Source: Candidatus Thiothrix sulfatifontis (lineage in GTDB: Bacteria; Pseudomonadota; Gammaproteobacteria; Thiotrichales; Thiotrichaceae). Taken from it: 64,000 bases of DNA. Positions within the stretch are counted from its first letter, which is position 1. Each line of letters begins with the position of its first letter. The notes beneath the pieces were generated by a model. It saw only the letters and a program-made list of their open reading frames with translations, was not told the origin of the DNA and did no database searches. Positions 45,404-53,957 of the stretch are shown one piece after another. A program made the translations under genes and the position numbers. The stretch is from assembly GCA_022828425.1 (NCBI GenBank), contig CP094685.1:620001-684000 (forward strand). Reading direction: 5' to 3'.

Positions 45404-46928
45404 GGGTGTGGCCTCTTTGCTGCACGGGGGTAAAGGCATTGGCAACGGCGGGAATAAGCTGGTCGATCACTTTGGCGGAACTGAGTACGCCGGGAACGCC
45501 AGCGCCCGGATGCGTGCCTGCTCCGACCAAATAAAGGTTTTCGGGGCCTTCCGCTTTATTGTGGAAGCGAAACCACGCCGATTGCGTAAAATACGGCGCA
45601 ACCGAAAAACCGCTGCCGAACGCGCTTTGGTAATTGGCGGCAAAATCGCGCGGCGTCATGTGGAATTCAGCGGTAATGCTTTCGCGCAAACCGGGCAGTA
45701 GGGTTTTGTCCAGCGCGTCAATAATACGCTCTTGCAAGGCCGCGCCTTCCACGTCCCAATCAATATTCGCCTGCAAATTGGGCACAGGGGCGAGTACATA
45801 AAACGAATCGCAGCCTTCAGGCGCAAACGACGCATCGGTCGCGGTCGGGCGGTGAATGTAGAGTGAAAAATCTTGCGGCAAAATCTTGCGGTGAAAAATA
45901 TCGTTCAACAACGTCTGGTAACGTTCGCCCAACCAAATCGTGTGGTGCTTCACCTCTGGGTATTGACGGCGCGTACCGAAATACAACACAAACAAGCCCA
46001 TTGACAAACGTGCGTGCCGTGCTTTTACCTGTGCTGAATAACGCTGCGCCTCACGATCCAGCATATTGGTATAGAGGTGCACGGGGTCGGCGTTGGAAAC
46101 AATAATGTCCGCCGTTAAGGTTTGCCCGTCTTCCAATACCGCGTGGGTGATTCGGTTATTCGCCACCGCCAAGTGTTTCACGGTAGTTTGCAGACGAATC
46201 TCAATACCTTGTTCGCGCATCAGGCGTTCCAAGCCTTTAACCAGCGCACCTGTGCCGCCCATCGCGAAATGGATACCCCATTGGCGTTCCAAATAATGAA
46301 TCAAATTGTAAATGCTGGTGGTGTCAAACGGGCTACCCCCGACCAATAAGGGGTGAATGCTGAATGCTTGGCGCAATTTCGGGTGCGATAAATGCTGGGA
46401 AACCAACGACCAAACGCTGCGGTAACTGCCCAATTTCAATAAACGTGGCACTTGTTTAAGCATCAGCCCCAGTCGGTGGAACGGTTGCGCGGCTAATTGC
46501 GTGAAACCCACGTCAAAAATAACGCGCGATTTTTCCAATAAAGCGGCATAACCCGCCACGTCTTGCGGGCAAATGCGTTCGATTTCACGCTGGGTATCTT
46601 CAACACTGCCACCGTAATCAAAGGTGGTGTTATCCGTAGCAAAATAGAAGCGGTACCAAGGGTTCAAGGGCACCAATTGCACGTAATCTTCGCGCTGCTT
46701 GCCAAATAATGCGAACAAGTCATCCAGCAAAAACGGGGCGGTAATCACGGTAGGGCCTGCATCGTGCCGGAACCCATCTTTCTCAAACACTTGAGCGCGA
46801 CCGCCCAATTGCGGGCAACGGTCTACCACCGTTACCGCGTAACCTTTGGCACGCAACCGCAAACTGGCGGCGATGCCACCCAAGCCACCCCCGATTACCA
46901 GTGCGGTGCGGGCTTGCTCATTAATCAT
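45363..46928 (-). CDS. crtI: Phytoene desaturase CrtI
   Basis: A 521-aa CrtI-type FAD-dependent desaturase converting phytoene to lycopene. The Rossmann motif VIGGGLGGIAASLRLRAKGY is near residue 10, followed by LGGRAQVFEKDGFRHDAGPT. The C-terminal VGAGTHPGAGVPGVLSSAKV bacterial-type signature closes it. The ATG at 46928 has AAGGAG upstream and overlaps crtE by 8 nt. Confidence 0.95.
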   Translation of the reverse strand: MINEQARTALVIGGGLGGIAASLRLRAKGYAVTVVDRCPQLGGRAQVFEKDGFRHDAGPTVITAPFLLDDLFALFGKQREDYVQLVPLNPWYRFYFATDNTTFDYGGSVEDTQREIERICPQDVAGYAALLEKSRVIFDVGFTQLAAQPFHRLGLMLKQVPRLLKLGSYRSVWSLVSQHLSHPKLRQAFSIHPLLVGGSPFDTTSIYNLIHYLERQWGIHFAMGGTGALVKGLERLMREQGIEIRLQTTVKHLAVANNRITHAVLEDGQTLTADIIVSNADPVHLYTNMLDREAQRYSAQVKARHARLSMGLFVLYFGTRRQYPEVKHHTIWLGERYQTLLNDIFHRKILPQDFSLYIHRPTATDASFAPEGCDSFYVLAPVPNLQANIDWDVEGAALQERIIDALDKTLLPGLRESITAEFHMTPRDFAANYQSAFGSGFSVAPYFTQSAWFRFHNKAEGPENLYLVGAGTHPGAGVPGVLSSAKVIDQLIPAVANAFTPVQQRGHTHGNPSAQPAPSAP

Positions 46929-47826
46929 GGGTTTGTTCTCCTTGCTCCAGCGTCTGATACAGCCGGACAACGTGGTGCATCATGAGTCTGCCGCAATCAG
47001 CGGGCAAACCTTCCAGTGAGCGTTTGACTTGGGTCAGGTGTTGAAACGCGCGTTGCACGGCGATGCGCCGCGCTTCTTGTGGGGGATGTTCGCGCTCCAA
47101 TAGCAACACCGCATTGAGCGGCTGACCACCATTGCGGTGACGGTCTTGTTCAATGTCCTGCAAATCATCGCTGATTTGGTAAGCAATGCCAAAGGCGCGA
47201 CTCGCCCGGCGCACGGTAGGCAATAACGCTTGCTGACCAGAGGCTGCCAGCGGCAATTCCAGTGCAAGTGACAATAACGAAGCCGATTTCAACGCCACAA
47301 TGGTTTCATACGCATCCAATGACAGCGGTTGCTGCGCGTGATAATCCAAGTCGGCTGCCTGACCGTGAACGGTGCTGGCAACCGCTGTGTGCATGATTTG
47401 CACTAAATTACTGGGGTTACAGGCAGGCGAGACGCGTGCCAGCAGTCCATAAGAGCCTGATAGCATCAGGTCGCCCAAACATATCGCAATATTGGGGTTA
47501 AACTGTTTCCACACGGCTAATTTGCCGCGCCGGTATGCGCTGCGATCTTGCAAATCATCGTGAATCAAGGAGGCGTTATGTAGCAATTCGCAAGCACTGG
47601 CAATGTAAACCGCGTCATCTTGCGGCAGCTCCAAGGTGGCGGAAGCGTCCAGTGCCAAACTTAAGCGGGTGTAATGACCACCCGAAGATAAGTGGTGTGA
47701 AAGTGCTTGTTTGAGGGTGTCATCGTGAAAGCTGCCATCCAAACACGTGTTGGTCATTGTCAGGTGACAGGCAGTCAATGCTTGTTCGGTGTCAAAGCGT
47801 TCTGAATAAGCTTTTACCAGTGCCAT
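46921..47826 (-). CDS. crtE: Geranylgeranyl diphosphate synthase CrtE
   Basis: A 301-aa trans-prenyltransferase. The first Asp-rich motif is in LIHDDLQDR (D90, D91, D94) and the second in ISDDLQDIEQD. It extends farnesyl-PP to GGPP for CrtB. It is the second gene of the photosystem operon, 85 bp after the rhodopsin stop. That gap contains a perfect 12-bp stem-loop. An RBS (GGAGA) precedes the ATG. Confidence 0.93.
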   Translation of the reverse strand: MALVKAYSERFDTEQALTACHLTMTNTCLDGSFHDDTLKQALSHHLSSGGHYTRLSLALDASATLELPQDDAVYIASACELLHNASLIHDDLQDRSAYRRGKLAVWKQFNPNIAICLGDLMLSGSYGLLARVSPACNPSNLVQIMHTAVASTVHGQAADLDYHAQQPLSLDAYETIVALKSASLLSLALELPLAASGQQALLPTVRRASRAFGIAYQISDDLQDIEQDRHRNGGQPLNAVLLLEREHPPQEARRIAVQRAFQHLTQVKRSLEGLPADCGRLMMHHVVRLYQTLEQGEQTHD

Positions 47827-47860
47827 GATTATTCTCCTGCATCGCCAGTTGCTCAGGTGT

Positions 47861-47894
47861 GGTACGGCATTGAACGCAAGCCCAATGCCGTACC
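47861..47894 (-). promoter_or_regulatory. 12-bp perfect stem-loop between rhodopsin and crtE
   Basis: GGTACGGCATTG (47861-47872) pairs perfectly with CAATGCCGTACC (47883-47894) around a 10-nt loop. No T-run follows on either strand, so it is not an intrinsic terminator. Located in the operon's only sizeable gap, it could protect the rhodopsin mRNA 3' end after processing, or cause partial attenuation. Confidence 0.7.
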
Positions 47895-47911
47895 GTTCAC
47901 GCCACTAACGG

Positions 47912-48679
47912 TTATGCATGGCTCATCTGTGCTGCACGAAATTCGATTTCAGACTTGCGTACTGCAATCATATAAATCAACACACCGAAACCGGCTTTAG
48001 CAACGATATCCGCAATGGTATAACCGACTTGCACCGCTGTTTCCGCCGCGCCACCTGTTAAACCAATCATTGGGAAAATAAAGACCACTGGGTAGAATGA
48101 CCAAGATAACACCGTTACCCAACGCGCAGTATTGACCAAACCACGCACCTCTTCTGGCTGTGATTCAATGGAGGTGCTCAGGCTTTTGAACAATTCCAAT
48201 ACGATCATCGCGAATGGAATCATTGCCAGTGCCCACCAGATCCAACGTGTGGTTGACGCGTCAGAAATTTCACCAGGGTAACCCAAAACCACCATGATAG
48301 CTGCCAAACTGCCCAATTTCAGACCTTTGTTAAGCGTTTCTTGCGGCGTCAAACGCATAACCAAAATCAGTTCAACCAGCAGCAATGGCACGGTCAATAA
48401 CCAATCCACATAACGGTAAGCATCATTAAAGCGTGCCCCTGACAACGCGACTGCACCATCAGTGACCGTGTACGCGGCTTCCCAGCTCTCGAAAATTCTG
48501 AAGTAGTGATAAGCAGCGATGAATGTCACCAAGCCGGTGATGGTTAACGCCATTTTGTAGTTTCGACTGACTTGCGTCAGGCTAATCCAGAAAAACAGAG
48601 TGGCGGCTGCCATGGTAGCAAAGCCAAAGGATAGAGCATTGTAGACGAGATCGAATTGACCAACGGTTATACCGTCCAT
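47912..48679 (-). CDS. Light-driven proton-pump rhodopsin (xanthorhodopsin/proteorhodopsin type)
   Basis: A 255-aa seven-helix microbial rhodopsin. Helix C reads YRYVDWLLTVPLLLVELI: D92 (Schiff-base proton acceptor), T96, E103 (donor), the D-T-E set of proton pumps. H58 matches the acceptor-partner His of proteorhodopsin. The retinal lysine is K228 in TIADIVAK, with D224 as counter-ion. L100 occupies the spectral-tuning site, where Leu gives green absorption. Overall sequence resembles the xanthorhodopsin branch, but W149 falls where xanthorhodopsin has the antenna-permitting Gly156. The downstream crtE-I-B-Y-blh genes supply retinal. AAAGAGGTG precedes the ATG. Confidence 0.95.
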   Translation of the reverse strand: MDGITVGQFDLVYNALSFGFATMAAATLFFWISLTQVSRNYKMALTITGLVTFIAAYHYFRIFESWEAAYTVTDGAVALSGARFNDAYRYVDWLLTVPLLLVELILVMRLTPQETLNKGLKLGSLAAIMVVLGYPGEISDASTTRWIWWALAMIPFAMIVLELFKSLSTSIESQPEEVRGLVNTARWVTVLSWSFYPVVFIFPMIGLTGGAAETAVQVGYTIADIVAKAGFGVLIYMIAVRKSEIEFRAAQMSHA

Positions 48680-48707
48680 GTTTCACCTCTTTAATTGATG
48701 ATGGAAA

Positions 48708-48736
48708 ACAATAAATATTGCTCCTAACTTTGACAA
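48708..48736 (-). promoter_or_regulatory. Putative rhodopsin operon promoter
   Basis: On the minus strand, TTGTCA (48736-48731), a 17-bp spacer and TATTGT (48713-48708) give a sigma-70-like promoter about 22 nt from the rhodopsin ATG, the start being near 48701. It is pattern-based only. Confidence 0.5.
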
Positions 48737-48756
48737 CAGACTGAGACACTACGAAT

Positions 48757-48790
48757 TGTTGTACAAAGTTATTTAAATATTGTAGAGGTT
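48757..48790. repeat. Paired TnTACA element, copy 1 (promoter-proximal)
   Basis: TTGTACAAA (TGTACA at 48760) and TTGTAGAG (TGTAGA at 48781) are 21 bp apart. Read on the minus strand this is TCTACA ... TGTACA. The same pair, order, orientation and spacing recur 263 bp further upstream. The site lies 20-50 bp upstream of the putative -35, so an operator is plausible. Confidence 0.6.
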
Positions 48791-49018
48791 TATTTGCGTT
48801 TAGCAAGATGTGTATAATCTTTGTGTGGTATTAGAAATACAACCGGCCATGATTTTTTTACTATTTTGCATTACCATGATATAAATCAACAAAATTGAAT
48901 ATAGTCTTTATTATCAGTTATTTGTATAATATCAGCGTATTTTTGTTAAAAACATAAATCATGAAAATTATAATAAATGACAAAACCTTTAGGGTTTACC
49001 CTAAAAAAGACTAGGGAT

Positions 49019-49052
49019 GTGTTGTACAAATTCTGATTAAAATTGTAGAGAT
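49019..49052. repeat. Paired TnTACA element, copy 2 (distal)
   Basis: TGTTGTACAAA (TGTACA at 49023) and TTGTAGAG (TGTAGA at 49044), again 21 bp apart, match copy 1 over most of about 34 positions. A further TATACA lies at 49067. The 402-bp gap 48680-49081 around both copies is strikingly AT-rich, has no ORF, and also contains TTTAGGG-TTTA-CCCTAAA at 48988-49005. Confidence 0.6.
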
Positions 49053-49081
49053 TTTAACGAAATATTTATACAAAAATACAA

Positions 49082-50344
49082 TCACCTTTGCGCTAGATTA
49101 AACTTAACGGGCGCGATGCTGGTTGTACGCTGGCGGTACAATTCGTATACCATTACCGCGATTCCAATATCCATAAACAGGTCGTTGCTCAGAATGCCCG
49201 CATTGTGAAAAATGGAGTTTACAAATGCGCCAAAAATAAACACTGCCCGATACCAACGCCAACCGATGAGTCGGTAAACGTAATAGCCCAGCAGCAACAC
49301 CCCCGCAAACCCAAAGGTATGCACCAAATTCAGAATGGAATTGTGTACCGGCACAATGTAATGCGCTTTTTCATTCGGTTCGTAGCGGAACAGGTTATTA
49401 TCGTTAATAAAATAATTCACCGCATAGTCCACCGTATCAAAATTAAACCCGTAACCGAACGGCTGTTGCAAGAATAATTCCGTGCCGTATTTATAGAGCG
49501 TGCTACGCCCCACGGCGGAAGCATCATCCAAGCTGACCAGCCGCGAATCCAAGCCTGCTTTGTCTGCCAGTAACACGGCGGCAACCCCACCCAACAAGAC
49601 CAGCAAACCCGCAATCGGCAACACCCGCGCTGGAAATAAGATCAGGTAAATCAGTGCAGGCATTAATAACGCCGCCCCCATCGCCGAGCGGGTTTCTGAC
49701 GCAAAAATTCCACCAATCAGTACCATACTTACTACTAGGGCAATCGCTTGTAGCCGTGGGTTATCGCGGTTTTGCAGCACCAGATACAAATTCAAAATCA
49801 ACGCACCCAAGAGCATGTAAGTTTGCGGAATCGCATACAAACTCAAGCCCGGCGGACGCAGCAAGGCTTCGGTAATTTGTGACTGAATTTCATCACTCAA
49901 TTCTTTGTTCTGAATCCCCATCAAGATGCCGTGCAATTTCCAAGCAAACTGCACCTCCAAGCCCTGCATAATCCCCACCAAAGCCGATGGCAGTGCAATC
50001 CCGATCACCAAATAAGCCAGCATCCGAAATCCGTATTGTTCCACCACAAAAAAAGCCACGAGCACCATCAAGTAAGATTGCAGCAATTTCAACTCGCCAT
50101 TGACAATACTGCTGAATGGTACGTTATTGGCTAACGACACCAGCAAACCCAGCATCGCCAGCAATGCATACACCTTGCTCACCAACCCTATGCGAAACAG
50201 GGTTCCATAATCCAGCATGATCACCAAACCACCCGCCAGCAAAATCAGAAACGAGCGCATCGGCAAACCGGCGAGGTACACATTATTCAGGTAAGCCAAG
50301 AAAATGAAATGCAGGGCGAACAAGCCCAAAATGACAGTACGCAT
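49082..50344 (-). CDS. O-antigen ligase/polymerase-like membrane protein
   Basis: A 420-aa polytopic protein with about 11-12 hydrophobic helices, resembling the Wzy/WaaL (O-antigen polymerase/ligase) superfamily. A long periplasmic loop around 285-345 contains HYIVPVHNSILNLVHTFG, similar to the H-x-x-x-L/N region conserved in ligases. ETRSAMGAALL is another family-like block. It should polymerise or transfer an exopolysaccharide made by the neighbouring genes. It follows the propeller gene by 3 nt. Confidence 0.75.
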   Translation of the reverse strand: MRTVILGLFALHFIFLAYLNNVYLAGLPMRSFLILLAGGLVIMLDYGTLFRIGLVSKVYALLAMLGLLVSLANNVPFSSIVNGELKLLQSYLMVLVAFFVVEQYGFRMLAYLVIGIALPSALVGIMQGLEVQFAWKLHGILMGIQNKELSDEIQSQITEALLRPPGLSLYAIPQTYMLLGALILNLYLVLQNRDNPRLQAIALVVSMVLIGGIFASETRSAMGAALLMPALIYLILFPARVLPIAGLLVLLGGVAAVLLADKAGLDSRLVSLDDASAVGRSTLYKYGTELFLQQPFGYGFNFDTVDYAVNYFINDNNLFRYEPNEKAHYIVPVHNSILNLVHTFGFAGVLLLGYYVYRLIGWRWYRAVFIFGAFVNSIFHNAGILSNDLFMDIGIAVMVYELYRQRTTSIAPVKFNLAQR

Positions 50345-50347
50345 GAT

Positions 50348-51634
50348 TTATAGCCCTTGGTCGAGTTCAATCAGATTGAGGTAAGCCGTACCCGGCTCAG
50401 GTTCGGGGTCATAGCCACGTTTGGCATGAGCATAATAATCCGACACAAAAAACAGGTAACGCCCTGAAATAGAGCTGGCAGCACGGGCTTCACGTTTATA
50501 ATTGCTCACTTCGCCGGGGCCGTGACGGGAATTCCCCACGTAACGCGCCGCTTGTTTGCCGCTGCTATCGACTAAATACAAACCGCCATTTTGCTGACGG
50601 GAGAGCAATACCCAACCGGGTTTGCCCGCAATGCGTGCCACATGCCCGGAAGCGTTATAGCTAGGTGGGGCGTCTTCCGCATCCCCATTATCCTGCACCG
50701 GCCAGATACGTTTGGAATGCCCATCCGCCAGCCGCACGGCAAACAAACCGCGCCAATTGCCATACACCCACCACGCCTCCCCAGCGTTATCAAGGATGAG
50801 ATCGCTGTGTTTTACATCGTCCAGCAAACTGCGTGGCTTAGCGCTGGCAGCTTCACTAAACGGTATGATGGCAGTGATTTCGTGCGGGGCATGTTGCGCA
50901 TACACGATATATTCGCCGCTGGGATCAACGCTCGCCCAATCGAAAGCGCTTTCATCGTCCGCAACGTTGCGCCAAGGCAGCGCTTGTTTGCGCGAAATGT
51001 CGTAGGGTTGCAGGTAAATCCCCGCGCCGTCTTTGGCTTCCCCCGCCAACACTACCCGCTTGCCATCATCGGAAAAGTTGCCTTCACCGAAGCCAAAGGT
51101 GACGTAATCAAAAGCGGGGAACGTATCCCAAACCTCGGTGCGGGTTTCATAAGTGGCAAAATCAATGCTGGCACGCATTAGGCGATTGCCGGACGTAAAC
51201 CAATACACATTCGCCGCTTGTTTATCCCACAATAATTGGCGCTGTTGCAGGTGCAAAGCGGGATCAGCTGCCGGAACCCACGCCACCAATTGCTTGTCTT
51301 TGAGCCGCCATAACGCCGCATGGGGTTTATGTTGCCCACCCGAACTGAGGGCGTGGGTTTCGTCACGGTTAGCAGGCGAGGTGCGGCTGTAAAAGTGTTG
51401 TGCATGTAACAGCGTAATCACCTCTTCGCCCTCTGGGTGCGGGTGTTGCTGCTGCATTTCTGTTGCACTGCCGCCCAAGCGCCAAACTTTCAAGCCCGTG
51501 TCGGGGTCAAGTTTGAAGCCAGCCAGCGGCGGGATTGGCAGTGGGCTGGCAACGTGTTCACGCGCCGACACGCCATGGATGAGCAACAAACTAAGCAAAC
51601 TCATGCTCAGAAGATGAAGGTGCGATCTTTTCAT
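50348..51634 (-). CDS. Secreted beta-propeller protein, unrecognised
   Basis: A 428-aa secreted protein with signal peptide (LLSLLLIHGVSA). Repeating blade-like units are visible: FSDDGKRVVLAGE, VDPSGEYIVYAQH, ASGHVARIAGKPGWVLLSR, ISGRYLFFVSDYY. These suggest a TolB-like or lyase-like beta-propeller. No catalytic signature is certain. It is the first gene of a two-gene unit with the Wzy/WaaL-like protein, so a role in handling extracellular polysaccharide is likely but unproven. The 182-bp AT-rich gap to the divergent deacetylase holds both promoters. Confidence 0.65.
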   Translation of the reverse strand: MKRSHLHLLSMSLLSLLLIHGVSAREHVASPLPIPPLAGFKLDPDTGLKVWRLGGSATEMQQQHPHPEGEEVITLLHAQHFYSRTSPANRDETHALSSGGQHKPHAALWRLKDKQLVAWVPAADPALHLQQRQLLWDKQAANVYWFTSGNRLMRASIDFATYETRTEVWDTFPAFDYVTFGFGEGNFSDDGKRVVLAGEAKDGAGIYLQPYDISRKQALPWRNVADDESAFDWASVDPSGEYIVYAQHAPHEITAIIPFSEAASAKPRSLLDDVKHSDLILDNAGEAWWVYGNWRGLFAVRLADGHSKRIWPVQDNGDAEDAPPSYNASGHVARIAGKPGWVLLSRQQNGGLYLVDSSGKQAARYVGNSRHGPGEVSNYKREARAASSISGRYLFFVSDYYAHAKRGYDPEPEPGTAYLNLIELDQGL

Positions 51635-51816
51635 TCAACGCTGCTTATTCAATTATTGTTGTTAATTCAATGGTATTATAGCTGTCGAATAATTTTAGCA
51701 TTTTCACGATAACATAAGTGTTATTGGTGATAACTGGTCTTGCATTGTGGCTGACAAAGGCTATGCTATTAAGAAATAAATGATTTTTAACGGTGCTGGG
51801 TATAAGGAGTAAAGGC

Positions 51817-52881
51817 ATGGAACGCCTAATCAATGCATTAATGCCAATTTTATTAATAGGCTGTTTGGTATTACCTGTTTCTAAAGTGTTTGCTGCTGAT
51901 GCAGGTATTGTTTTAACCTTTGACGATACCTCAGTCGATCAATGGTATGATTTTTTCGCTGAACGTAATGATGTCAAAGCGACATTTTTTGTGAGTCACT
52001 GGCATACCTTATCCAGCCCTCAAATTGAAAAGCTGCGTAGCTTGCAAAACAAAGGCAATGAAATCGGTTGCCACAGCTATGACCATATCCCGATTCATCA
52101 TGCCCCGTATTTATCTGAACCCGCGAATGCGCCGCTCTACCTGGCGCAGCAAGTGTTACCCGCCATCGCCAATATGCAGGCGGCAGGGTTTTATCCGCAG
52201 AGTTTTGCCTACCCGAATGGACGACACAATGCCGCGTATGATGACGCGCTGCGCCCTTACCTGCCGTACTTGCGGGCAACCACCCCCAATACCGGGCAAT
52301 CCTTATCCACCTTGAATGAGCTTTACCACACCAGCAGCAGCCGTTACGGTTTCCTCTCCGGCGATGGTATCGACAGCAGCTACCAACACGAATTGCCCGA
52401 AATCACCGCCGCCATGCAACGCGCCAAAGATCGTGGTGAAATTCTCACCCTGTACGCCCACCGCATTTTACCCGCTGGTGAAACCCACGCTTACGGCACA
52501 CCCGCCAGCAAATTGAATGCCGTGATTGAGCAAGCCAAAGCCTTGGGCTTACGGTTTTACACCTTCCAAGAAGCCTATAAAGTCGGCAATCGCAGTGGCG
52601 CAGTTAGCAGCACTGTTGCCCCCAGCAACGCCGCCATCAGCGCGACAGTAGATGGCGACCGTGTGCGCATTCAATGGGACAACACCCCCACCGATTTTAT
52701 CGGCATCGTCCCCGCCAACCAAACCGAGTGGCAAACAGGCATGGCGGGCGCAACTGCCGATGGCAGCGCTGCCGGTAAACTAGGCATCACCCTTGCCAAC
52801 GCACCACGCGGGCAAGCGTATGTCGCCATCCTCTACCGCAACACCGCCAAAGTAGGCGTTTCCGCCCCGTTTAATTGGTAA
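51817..52881 (+). CDS. Secreted polysaccharide deacetylase (NodB domain)
   Basis: A 354-aa secreted carbohydrate esterase family 4 protein. After a signal peptide the NodB domain shows motif 1 LTFDD (catalytic and metal Asp), motif 2 HSYDH (metal histidines) and motif 3-like FAYPNGRHN. A C-terminal beta domain (about 265-354, ISATVDGDRVRIQWDNTPTDFIG) looks like a carbohydrate-binding or Ig-like module. It would remove acetyl groups from the exopolysaccharide or peptidoglycan. The start at 51817 is supported by AAGGAG plus AAAGG; an in-frame start at 51793 is less likely. Confidence 0.85.
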   Translation: MERLINALMPILLIGCLVLPVSKVFAADAGIVLTFDDTSVDQWYDFFAERNDVKATFFVSHWHTLSSPQIEKLRSLQNKGNEIGCHSYDHIPIHHAPYLSEPANAPLYLAQQVLPAIANMQAAGFYPQSFAYPNGRHNAAYDDALRPYLPYLRATTPNTGQSLSTLNELYHTSSSRYGFLSGDGIDSSYQHELPEITAAMQRAKDRGEILTLYAHRILPAGETHAYGTPASKLNAVIEQAKALGLRFYTFQEAYKVGNRSGAVSSTVAPSNAAISATVDGDRVRIQWDNTPTDFIGIVPANQTEWQTGMAGATADGSAAGKLGITLANAPRGQAYVAILYRNTAKVGVSAPFNW

Positions 52882-52891
52882 TAGCATCCCC

Positions 52892-53857
52892 TCAGGTTTT
52901 TTCGATGATCAAATACAAATGATCGTCGAAAAAACCGGGGTGAATATCCGGGTAAATTTTACCAAGCAGGTTTTTGTATTCGCGGTCGATGGCGGATTGT
53001 TTCAGCCGATAACGCATCCCCAGAAATGAAGAAATGCTGCTTACCACCTTGAGCTTTTGCACCTCCCCAATCGCAATATCCAGCTCATGAAAACTCATGC
53101 CGCGCCCACGCCGTAAAAAGTGCTCGGCGGATTCGGGTGTGTATTGCCGATACAATTCGCGGAAATTTTCACGCGGGCTAAATTTTGAATAACGAAACGC
53201 CAGCTTATCCGGCAACCAGTTAAAAAACGGTAAGCGCGAGGTATGGCTATCAAAAAACCACAAGCGATTCGGCGTTTCAATAATCACCAGCGAACCACCC
53301 AGCGGCAACATCTGCCACGCATCCCGCAGCGACGCCAGCCGTTCCGTCAAAGTCATGTGTTCCAACGAGGCAAAGAAGATAATGCTGTCAAAAGTGCCTT
53401 TACCGAAAGTATTCAGCAATTGATTGGCATTGATGCTTTGAAAGTCGGCGGAAACCCCGTACACCGCCGCCCGTTCACGCGCCACTTTTAGTGCGCCTTG
53501 GTCAATGTCGATGCCGGTAACTTGCGCCCCTTGCTCGGCTAAAGCGATGGTCGATGAACCTGTGCCGCAACCGATTTCCAGAATGCGCTGCCCGCGTAAC
53601 GGTTTGGCTTTATTCAACCACGGTACAATCAAACGTCGGTCGTTTTCCAGCCGTTCGGATAAATGCGCTTGCAAATCTTCTTGGTATTTTTCAGGGGAAT
53701 AATGTGCTTCGCTGCGCCAATCTTGGTGATAATGGGTGCGGATAGCCTGTTCGATGTGCGCCAATCCAGCGGGGTCGGGTTTGATCTGGTTCTTGCGTAA
53801 GGCGTTCGGCACGGGCAATAACCATTGCTTGGCAAGGCGCTTAACAGACTGTTTCAT
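52892..53857 (-). CDS. SAM-dependent methyltransferase
   Basis: Class I methyltransferase of 321 aa. Motif I ILEIGCGTGSSTIALAEQGAQVTGID is near 95-120, the acidic loop at VYGVSADFQSINAN, and motif IV-like FDSIIFFASLEHMTL. The N-terminal 60 residues are basic. It is convergent with the deacetylase at the edge of the exopolysaccharide region, so the substrate may be a sugar, lipid or natural product; this cannot be decided. Confidence 0.82.
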   Translation of the reverse strand: MKQSVKRLAKQWLLPVPNALRKNQIKPDPAGLAHIEQAIRTHYHQDWRSEAHYSPEKYQEDLQAHLSERLENDRRLIVPWLNKAKPLRGQRILEIGCGTGSSTIALAEQGAQVTGIDIDQGALKVARERAAVYGVSADFQSINANQLLNTFGKGTFDSIIFFASLEHMTLTERLASLRDAWQMLPLGGSLVIIETPNRLWFFDSHTSRLPFFNWLPDKLAFRYSKFSPRENFRELYRQYTPESAEHFLRRGRGMSFHELDIAIGEVQKLKVVSSISSFLGMRYRLKQSAIDREYKNLLGKIYPDIHPGFFDDHLYLIIEKT

Positions 53858-53957
53858 GGAAAAGTATTCCTAGGGTAAATACTCTCAAGTCTAGGTGCGA
53901 CTCACCGATTAACGGCTTCAGGTAGGATAGAGGGCGTGCTTTTGCAGATGGGAAGAA

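Noticed and set aside
48988..49005. Inverted repeat TTTAGGG-TTTA-CCCTAAA downstream of the polymerase/ligase gene
   Set aside because: No T-run follows on the minus strand beyond GGTTTTG, so it is a weak terminator at best; it could equally be a protein site. Not enough to call.
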